A stretch of DNA of 8,604 bases from CAYQDF01 sp964416175. Its GTDB lineage: Bacteria > Chloroflexota > Anaerolineae > Anaerolineales > UBA4823. The stretch lies in assembly GCA_964416175.1 (NCBI GenBank), contig CAYQDF010000126.1:1-8604 (forward strand), read 5' to 3'. Shown here in pieces: positions 1-5,085 of the stretch (position 1 is the stretch's first letter; each line of letters begins with the position of its first letter). The notes under the pieces are model-generated. The model made no database searches. It was not told the origin of the DNA and saw only the letters and a program-made list of their open reading frames with translations. The translations under genes and the position numbers were made by a program.

Positions 1-84
1 GATGTGCTCTCTGCGCGAGGCAGGCCTGTGCGCCTCCTGTGGCAGCGCGAGCACATCCGCCGGATCTCGAGTGGAGTATCGTGA
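1..84 (+). CDS. potA: C-terminal end of PotA-like ABC transporter ATPase (partial)
   Basis: Only the last 27 codons are present, read in frame 1 and ending at TGA 82-84. The residues include GRPVRLLWQREHIRRI, which looks like the final strand of a TOBE domain, the C-terminal regulatory module of PotA/UgpC-type importer ATPases. The nucleotide-binding domain would lie upstream of the window. The stop overlaps the next start (TGATG), so translation is coupled to the PotB-like permease, as in potABC operons. The position directly before two polyamine-type permeases is the main support. The fragment alone is too short to prove the family. Confidence 0.65.
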   Translation, partial: DVLSARGRPVRLLWQREHIRRISSGVS

Positions 85-1019
85 TGTCCGATCGGTTTTT
101 CTCACGAGGATTCCTGGGTTCACGCCTGTCCACCTTCCTCTACCTCCATCCCGGGCTGATCCTGCTGCTGCTTCTCGGACCACCGCTGCTGTGGATGGTT
201 GTGATCTATCTCGGGTCGCTGGGCACCCTGCTGGTCAACAGCTTCTTCCGTCTGGACGATTTCTCCGGCCTGATCGTCAGGGAATTCACGCTGGCGACCT
301 ACCGGGACCTGCTGACCCGGGCCAACCTGGACATCGTGCTGCGGACGAGCGGGATGGCCGCTGCGGTGACCCTGACCTGTGCTGTCCTGGCCTTCCCGCC
401 GGCTTATTTCATGGCGCGCTATGCCACCCCCCGCCTGAAAGCATTCCTCTATCTTGCGATCTTGCTTCCGCTTTGGTCCAGCTACCTGGTGAGAGTGTAT
501 GCCTGGAAGCTGATCCTGGCGAAGGAGGGCATCGTGAGCTGGTTCGTGAGCCAGTCTGGGCTGAACGGTTTATTGGACGCGCTCCTGGGAATCCCCGGGA
601 TCGGCGGGCCGTCTCTGTCGGTTTCGATGATAGGGATGTACGTGGTGTTCGTTTATGTCTGGCTGCCCTACATGGTCCTGCCGATCCAGGCAGCCCTTGA
701 GCGTCTGCCCAGATCGGTCGTCGAGGCTTCCGGGGACCTGGGCGCCCACCCCAGACAGACCTTCCGCTTCATCACGCTACCGCTGGTCCTGCCAGGTGTC
801 GTGGCCGGATCGATCTTCACTTTTTCGCTCACCCTGGGAGATTTCATCGTCCCATCCACCCTGGGTAATTCGAGCTTCTTCATCGGTCAGGCGGTGCTCT
901 CCCACCAGGGGACTTCTGGCAACGTTCCCCTGGCAGCGGCATTCACGGTCGTGCCGATGGTGATCATGATCCTGTATCTGGTTGGCGCCCGGCAGCTGGG
1001 GGCATTCGATGCGCTCTAA
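84..1019 (+). CDS. potB: PotB-like ABC transporter permease (spermidine/putrescine type)
   Basis: A 311-residue inner-membrane permease of the binding-protein-dependent family (BPD_transp_1). It would form half of the channel of a polyamine-type importer together with the next gene. Visible marks are a long hydrophobic first segment at about residues 23-46, the stretch LPLWSSYLVRVYAWKLIL near 130-150, which is typical of PotB/YdcU proteins, and a good EAA loop starting at E214 (EASGDLG, then a conserved I-LPLVLPG). That loop docks on the ATPase. I chose ATG 84 because GGAG at 73-76 lies 7 nt upstream and the start overlaps the ATPase stop; an in-frame upstream start at 39 has no such support. 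The substrate is inferred from family resemblance only. Putrescine, spermidine or a related cation is most likely, and other small solutes are possible. Confidence 0.88.
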   Translation: MSDRFFSRGFLGSRLSTFLYLHPGLILLLLLGPPLLWMVVIYLGSLGTLLVNSFFRLDDFSGLIVREFTLATYRDLLTRANLDIVLRTSGMAAAVTLTCAVLAFPPAYFMARYATPRLKAFLYLAILLPLWSSYLVRVYAWKLILAKEGIVSWFVSQSGLNGLLDALLGIPGIGGPSLSVSMIGMYVVFVYVWLPYMVLPIQAALERLPRSVVEASGDLGAHPRQTFRFITLPLVLPGVVAGSIFTFSLTLGDFIVPSTLGNSSFFIGQAVLSHQGTSGNVPLAAAFTVVPMVIMILYLVGARQLGAFDAL

Positions 1020-1824
1020 ACCGCAGCCGTACGTCGAGAGCCGCAGCCCGTTGGCGTTGAAGATCGCCGCAATTGCGGTGCTGCTGTTCCTGCATGTCCC
1101 GATGTCGATCATCCTGCTGTATGCATTCACGACCGACGAGGCGACTTACAGTTTCCCTCCGCCAGGGCTTACCCTGCGCTGGTTTGAGGTTGCCATGGGC
1201 CGGACGGATTTCTGGGACGCGCTGTCGCTCTCGCTGCGCGTGGCTGTCAGCGCCACGTTCACTGCCCTGCTGTTGGGGACGCTGGCCGCAGCCGCAGTGT
1301 ATCGCAGCCGCTTCTTCGGCCGGGAGGCGATCTCCTTCCTTCTGGTGCTGCCGCTGGCGCTGCCCGGGATCGTGACCGGCATCGCCCTGCGCTCGGCGAT
1401 GAGCCTGGTGGAGGTCCCCTTTAGTTACTGGACAATCGTGATTGGTCACGCCACATTCTGCGTGGTGGTGGTCTATAACAACGTGCTGGCGCGTTTCCGG
1501 AGGATGGGACGTTCTCAAATCGAGGCGTCGATGGATCTGGGAGCGAACTTCCTCCAGACCTTCTGGCATATCATATTGCCGCACCTGGGGACAGCGCTGC
1601 TGGCGGGGGGCATGCTGGCCTTTGCCCTGTCTTTCGACGAGGTGATCGTCACGACCTTCACCGCCGGACAGCAGTCTACGCTGCCAATCTGGATCTTCAG
1701 TCAGTTGACCCGGCCGCGCGACCGTCCGGTGACGAATGTGGTCGCGCTGCTGGTGATCGCCATCACTTTTTTGCCCATCTTACTTGCGAACCGCCTGACC
1801 TCCGATCGCGGGACCACAGAATAA
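1009..1824 (+). CDS. potC: PotC-like ABC transporter permease
   Basis: A 271-residue permease of the BPD_transp_1 family, partner of the preceding PotB-like protein. The N-terminus (LALKIAAIAVLLFLHVPMSIILLYAF) and FEVAMGR are PotC-like. The EAA loop begins at E172 (EASMDLGANFLQTFWHIILP) and is followed by the PotC hallmark LAFALSFDEVIVTTF. The start is placed at ATG 1009, preceded by GGGGG at 998-1002 with a 6-nt gap. It overlaps the PotB gene by 11 bases, so the pair is translationally coupled. A TTG start at 982 is in frame but less likely. PotD, the periplasmic binding protein, often follows potC but does not do so here. It must lie upstream, elsewhere in the genome, or be replaced. YdcV is the nearest alternative name. 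Confidence 0.88.
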   Translation: MRSKPQPYVESRSPLALKIAAIAVLLFLHVPMSIILLYAFTTDEATYSFPPPGLTLRWFEVAMGRTDFWDALSLSLRVAVSATFTALLLGTLAAAAVYRSRFFGREAISFLLVLPLALPGIVTGIALRSAMSLVEVPFSYWTIVIGHATFCVVVVYNNVLARFRRMGRSQIEASMDLGANFLQTFWHIILPHLGTALLAGGMLAFALSFDEVIVTTFTAGQQSTLPIWIFSQLTRPRDRPVTNVVALLVIAITFLPILLANRLTSDRGTTE

Positions 1825-2014
1825 TTCAGCAAACAAACCTGAATTCGGGACATGGTCGACAGGCGCCCTGCGCGTGGTGGCCGGCTTCTCCTCCCCGAAC
1901 TGGCGGTAAAACAACCGTGTGAGGCTGTGGGATACCAATCGGATGCCGTCAGCCGGATGCGGGCATCTCCAGCAAAGCGGCTAATCGATCTGCGCGCGGA
2001 AACCGATCGTGGGG
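1825..2014. other. Intergenic stretch between potC and the DtxR-family gene
   Basis: About 190 bases with no convincing gene. It contains a weak inverted repeat GATGCC...GGCATC (1942-1947 and 1962-1967, 14-nt loop) and a short direct repeat CGGATGC inside it. There is no T-run after the repeat, so I do not call it an intrinsic terminator. Transcription of the pot operon probably ends here by an unseen mechanism, and the regulator promoter lies at the right end. Confidence 0.5.
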
Positions 2015-2037
2015 TATAATTTAGACACGGCTAAATT
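2015..2037 (+). promoter_or_regulatory. Promoter -10 box and DtxR-type operator of the regulator gene
   Basis: A perfect -10 hexamer TATAAT lies at 2015-2020, with no clear -35 box (GC-rich sequence around 1992-1997). Overlapping its last three bases is a perfect inverted repeat, AATTTAG (2018-2024), ACACGG spacer, CTAAATT (2031-2037). The core TTTAG-N6-CTAAA recurs at the feo promoter at 3103-3118. The half-sites resemble the TTAG/CTAA arms of DtxR/IdeR boxes. The position predicts that a bound regulator blocks RNA polymerase, meaning autorepression by the gene that starts 20 bases downstream. Confidence 0.8.
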
Positions 2038-2056
2038 TAATGGAGCCGAGACTGAG

Positions 2057-2731
2057 ATGCGAGAAAACCTGACCCACGTTATTGAGGATTACCTGAAAGC
2101 GATCTACGACCTGACAGTCAACGGCACGCGTGCGACGACAAACCAGATCGCCAGGCGGATGGGCGTCCAGCCCGCTTCGGTGACGAACATGCTCCAGAAG
2201 CTTTCGGCGACCCGCCCTCCGCTGGTCGAATACCGCAAGCATCGCGGCGCCCGGCTGACGAAAAGCGGGGAGCAGGTTGCGCTGGAGATCATCCGGCACC
2301 ATCGCCTGCTGGAAATGTTCCTCCAGCAGACGCTTGGGTACAGCTGGGACGAGGTGCACGAGGAAGCTGACCGCCTGGAACACGTCATCTCCGAGGCGAT
2401 GGAGGAGCGCATCGCCTTGAGCCTGGGCGATCCGCGCCAAGATCCTCACGGCGATCCGATCCCCACGCGCGATCTGCGCCTCCCCGAGAGCTCGAGCGTC
2501 ACGCTCAGCCAGCTGCGCCCGGGCAGCGCGGCAGTTGTCCAGCGCGTGCGCGATACAGACCCGGAGCTGCTGCGCTATTTGAGTGAAATGGGCATCACAC
2601 CCGAGGCGCGCCTCCAGGTGCTGGAATATTCGCCATTCGATGGAAACCTGAAGCTGCGCATCGAAGGGCGTGACGCGACGCCTGTGGTGGGCGTCAGCGT
2701 GACGAGCAAGGTTTATGTAGAAGTCGTCTGA
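2057..2731 (+). CDS. DtxR/MntR-family metal-dependent repressor with C-terminal FeoA domain
   Basis: A 224-residue cytoplasmic transcription factor that senses divalent metal. Residues 1-70 form the winged helix-turn-helix (LTHVIEDYLKAIYDL, then the helix QPASVTNMLQKL). Residues 71-140 are the dimerisation and metal domain. Residues about 150-224 are an SH3-like FeoA domain (ELLRYLSEMGITPEARLQVLEY). Probable ligands by comparison with DtxR/MntR are D11, H82, E86, H101, D105, E108 and H109. D at the positions of DtxR M10 and C102 is more MntR-like, but the second N-terminal MntR acid is K14, so Fe(II) versus Mn(II) stays open. ATG 2057 is chosen with GGAG at 2042-2045. A GTG at 2009 is in frame but would lie upstream of the -10 box. 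It probably represses itself and the feo operon through the shared palindrome. Confidence 0.92.
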   Translation: MRENLTHVIEDYLKAIYDLTVNGTRATTNQIARRMGVQPASVTNMLQKLSATRPPLVEYRKHRGARLTKSGEQVALEIIRHHRLLEMFLQQTLGYSWDEVHEEADRLEHVISEAMEERIALSLGDPRQDPHGDPIPTRDLRLPESSSVTLSQLRPGSAAVVQRVRDTDPELLRYLSEMGITPEARLQVLEYSPFDGNLKLRIEGRDATPVVGVSVTSKVYVEVV

Positions 2732-2770
2732 TTGAGCTCTGCTGCCCCGATCGTTTTCGGGTTCTTGCCG

Positions 2771-3043
2771 ATGGCAGACGGGAGCGGGACCCTGGACGGC
2801 GGCCTGCACCCCACCCGGATGACCCTGGATGCCGACAGCTTCGGAGAAGCTGTGCTCTGGAGCGACCCAACGGGAGAACAACGTGGAGGAGGAAAAGATC
2901 GCGCCGGGGGGTTCACGATTCCAATCGGGTCCCTTGCCGGTTTGCAGGAAGGCGAATTTCAGAATTTGAAGTGGAAGGTCTATGAGCGGGGGTTGAAACC
3001 GGCTATCCTGGTAAAGATGGGGGCAAAGGCGAACAGCGAATAG
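2771..3043 (+). CDS. Small hypothetical protein downstream of the DtxR-family gene
   Basis: A possible 90-residue protein that I do not recognise. The reading frame can be extended to a TTG at 2732, directly after the regulator stop (TGATTG), which would make 103 residues by translational coupling. ATG 2819 is a shorter option. No start has a good ribosome binding site. Third-codon positions are G/C-rich in the first half, which fits real coding. The composition is hydrophilic and glycine-rich, then a more ordered C-terminal part FTIPIGSLAGLQEGEFQNLKWKVYE. There is no signal peptide, membrane helix or cysteine. It sits on the same strand between the regulator and the feo promoter, so it would be co-expressed with the regulator. 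It could also be non-coding or a decayed gene. Confidence 0.4.
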   Translation: MADGSGTLDGGLHPTRMTLDADSFGEAVLWSDPTGEQRGGGKDRAGGFTIPIGSLAGLQEGEFQNLKWKVYERGLKPAILVKMGAKANSE

Positions 3044-3085
3044 AAACTGGCGGTCGCTATTGATGAAGACGGGGATGATTCTTCC

Positions 3086-3119
3086 TTGACACCGCGCTTA
3101 CTTTTAGTATAATCTAAAA
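3086..3119 (+). promoter_or_regulatory. feo operon promoter with embedded DtxR-type operator
   Basis: Consensus -35 TTGACA (3086-3091), a 16-bp spacer, and consensus -10 TATAAT (3108-3113). The -10 box is exactly the six-base centre of a perfect inverted repeat, TTTTAG (3102-3107) and CTAAAA (3114-3119). The 16-bp core TTTAG-N6-CTAAA is identical in its arms to the site before the regulator gene. A strong promoter whose -10 is covered by an operator is what tight metal-dependent repression needs. Transcription should start near 3120, giving a leader of about 70 nt. Confidence 0.88.
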
Positions 3120-3138
3120 TAATATTTATCAGATTATA
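3108..3138 (+). repeat. Second inverted repeat across the feo promoter and leader
   Basis: TATAATCT (3108-3115) is matched by its reverse complement AGATTATA (3131-3138) with a 15-nt AT-rich centre. The left arm contains the -10 box and the right half of the first operator begins within it. It could be a second protein site or chance in AT-rich sequence. It is too AT-rich to be a stable RNA hairpin, and its left arm is mostly upstream of the expected transcription start. Confidence 0.45.
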
Positions 3139-3190
3139 ATTCTGGTCCTGGTATCCGGATTGCTTTATTGTCTTCAATCTGACTGGTACG

Positions 3191-4258
3191 ATGCCTCCTG
3201 ATCCTCTGCTTGCTATCACGGTTTTTATTGCCATATCGTTGGTGGCCGTCCTCGTTTTCCTGCCCCGGCGAGGACTTTACGCCCGGTGGCGTCGCGTCCG
3301 CCGGCTCAGCGAACGCGCCCTGCTGGAGGACGCTCTGAAGCACCTGCATCGCTGCGAGACCCACGGGCAGCGGCCCACGCTGGAGAGTTTGGCTGGGGCA
3401 TTGGACGTTTCTGCAAATCGGACGGCGGAATTGATCAGCCAGCTGCAGGCGCATGAGCTGGTGCGTGCGGAAGGGGAGGTTTTTTCCCTGCTGCCTGCCG
3501 GGAGGGAGTACGCCCTGCGCGTGATCCGCGCTCACCGCCTCTGGGAGCAATATCTGGCGGAAGAGACCGGGGTTAACGAAGGCGAGTGGCACGGGCAGGC
3601 GGAAGATCAGGAACACCGCCTGACTCCTGAGGAGGCTGCCGCGCTGGCGCGCCAGCTGGGTCACCCCTTGTACGATCCCCACGGAGACCCGATCCCGGAC
3701 CAGTCGGGGGAGTTCAGGCCGCACGCAGGAATGCCTCTGACAGCGATGGCTCCGGACCGACCGCTGCGGATCGTACACATCGAGGACGAACCGGAAGCGA
3801 TCTATGCTCAGCTGGCGGCGGAGGGGCTTTCTCCTGGGATGGAGCTGCGTCTGATTGAGATTACTCCGCAGAAGGTGCGCTTCCTGGAGGGAGATAACGA
3901 ACACCTGCTGGCGCCGGTCGTCGCGGCGAATATATCCGTCCTGCCTGTCGAAATGCCTGATCAAAGCGGTGCCCCTCGGGGCAGAGCGGGAGGTCCAGCT
4001 CGAGCCGGAAAGCCGTTGAGCGAATTGAAGCTGGGCGAGACGGGGCGCGTGGTGGTGATCTCGCCGCGGCTGCGGGGGGCAGAGCGACGGCGGCTGCTGG
4101 ACCTGGGGATCCTTCCCGGAACCGACATCCGTGCTGAGCTGGTCAGCCCGAGTGGCGACCCGAGAGCTTACCGGGTGCGCGGGGCCCTGGTAGCACTCCG
4201 CCGGGAACAGGCAAAGCTGATCACCGTCAATCCAGTCATTGAGGGACAGATGTTATGA
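3191..4258 (+). CDS. Membrane-anchored DtxR-like protein with two FeoA domains
   Basis: A 355-residue protein, first gene of the feo operon. Residues 6-24 form one hydrophobic helix followed by a positive cluster (RRGLYARWRRVRR), predicting a cytoplasmic C-terminus. Residues 40-108 resemble a DtxR winged helix. Residues 109-169 are the metal and dimerisation domain ending in DPHGDPIP. FeoA domains follow at about 182-253 and 275-349, joined by a G/P/A/R-rich linker. Likely metal ligands D47, H115, E119, H134, E138, E141 and H142 are all present. The recognition helix (SANRTAELISQL) lacks the PxSVT pattern of the soluble homologue, so specific DNA binding is doubtful. The start is ATG 3191 with a weak ribosome binding site; the next in-frame starts (TTG 3239, GTG 3242) lie inside the helix. 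The stop overlaps the FeoB GTPase start (ATGA). FeoA normally binds FeoB, so this is probably a metal-sensing FeoB partner. Confidence 0.88.
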   Translation: MPPDPLLAITVFIAISLVAVLVFLPRRGLYARWRRVRRLSERALLEDALKHLHRCETHGQRPTLESLAGALDVSANRTAELISQLQAHELVRAEGEVFSLLPAGREYALRVIRAHRLWEQYLAEETGVNEGEWHGQAEDQEHRLTPEEAAALARQLGHPLYDPHGDPIPDQSGEFRPHAGMPLTAMAPDRPLRIVHIEDEPEAIYAQLAAEGLSPGMELRLIEITPQKVRFLEGDNEHLLAPVVAANISVLPVEMPDQSGAPRGRAGGPARAGKPLSELKLGETGRVVVISPRLRGAERRRLLDLGILPGTDIRAELVSPSGDPRAYRVRGALVALRREQAKLITVNPVIEGQML

Positions 4259-5085
4259 ATCCATCCACAGATCCAGCTGGATGTGCGAGCTGCCCGGTGC
4301 ATAATGCGGCGAACCTGCTGAAGCTGGGGGTCGACATGCAGGATTGGGATTACGTCGTCGCCCTGGCCGGTAATCCGAATACCGGGAAAAGCACGGTGTT
4401 CAACGCGCTGACCGGTCTGCGCCAGCACACGGGGAACTGGCCGGGAAAGACGGTGGCGCGGGCCGAAGGAGGCTTCGTATACGGAGGGAAGAAATACAAG
4501 CTGGTTGATCTCCCCGGCACTTATTCACTGCTGGCGACCAGCCTGGATGAGGAGATCGCCCGGGATTTTATCCTGTTTGGTCAGCCAGACGTGACGCTCG
4601 TCGTGGCAGATGCCACCCGGCTGGAGCGCAACCTCAACCTGGTGTTGCAGGTGCTGGAGATAACAGATCGGGCCATCGTCTGCCTCAATCTGATGGACGA
4701 GGCGCGCCGCCACCAGCTGCAGGTCGACGCGCGCACGCTGGCGCGCGACTTGGGGGTGCCGGTGGTGGCGACGGCTGCCCGCTACCGCCAGGGCCTCGCC
4801 GAGCTTCTTCAGGCGATCAGCGAGGTGGCCAGCGGAAAAGTCTTGCCCAGGCCGCGCCGGCTTCAGAAAGAGCCGCCAGAAATCCAGCGGGCGATCCGCA
4901 TACTGGTCGAGCAGCTGGAGACGGTATTTCCAGGCCTGCCGAACGCACGCTGGGTGGCTCTGCGCCTGCTGGATGGGGATGAACGGATCAGCGAGGCGGT
5001 GCGTCGCGGCGAATTAAGCAATCTGGTCCGTGCCGGCGAGGCAGAGGCAGGCGGACTGGCCTTCAATCTCGAGGCGAGCCGATGA
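4255..5085 (+). CDS. feoB: FeoB N-terminal half: GTPase domain protein of split FeoB
   Basis: A 276-residue cytoplasmic protein equal to the G domain and start of the helical GDI domain of FeoB, the GTP-driven ferrous iron importer. Motifs are G1 GNPNTGKST (39-47), the G2 region LRQHTGNWPGKTV (55-67), G3 DLPG (85-88), G4 NLMD (145-148) and a G5-like ATAAR. The helical domain follows from about 200. An N-terminal extension of about 30 residues carries CASC (C10, C13) followed by H16, a possible metal-binding element absent from E. coli FeoB. The start is ATG 4255 with GAGGGA at 4241-4246, overlapping the previous stop. The membrane part is encoded separately by the next gene. Together the two give 751 residues, close to the 773 of E. 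coli FeoB. The clean ATGA junction argues for a true split. Confidence 0.93.
   Translation: MNPSTDPAGCASCPVHNAANLLKLGVDMQDWDYVVALAGNPNTGKSTVFNALTGLRQHTGNWPGKTVARAEGGFVYGGKKYKLVDLPGTYSLLATSLDEEIARDFILFGQPDVTLVVADATRLERNLNLVLQVLEITDRAIVCLNLMDEARRHQLQVDARTLARDLGVPVVATAARYRQGLAELLQAISEVASGKVLPRPRRLQKEPPEIQRAIRILVEQLETVFPGLPNARWVALRLLDGDERISEAVRRGELSNLVRAGEAEAGGLAFNLEASR

Noticed and set aside
2..700. Plus-strand open frame overlapping the PotB-like gene in another frame
   Set aside because: Translation lacks any domain, while the overlapping frame gives a clear permease with EAA loop.
964..1584. Minus-strand open frame of 206 codons opposite the PotC-like gene
   Set aside because: Rich in Q, R and H without hydrophobic core; shadow of the permease gene.
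1942..1967. GATGCC/GGCATC repeat as terminator of the pot operon
   Set aside because: The stem is only 6 bp with a 14-nt loop and no T-run follows.
2009..2056. GTG at 2009 as start of the DtxR-family gene
   Set aside because: It lies upstream of the -10 box at 2015-2020, so it would not be in the transcript; ATG 2057 begins the family homology.
2021..2881. Long minus-strand open frame (286 codons) opposite the DtxR-family gene
   Set aside because: It mirrors a well-supported plus-strand gene, has an R/Q/A/H-rich low-complexity translation with no domain, and would run across the operator.
3134..3964. Minus-strand open frame of 276 codons opposite the anchored DtxR-FeoA gene
   Set aside because: The translation has no recognisable fold and is a by-product of GC-rich codons on the other strand.
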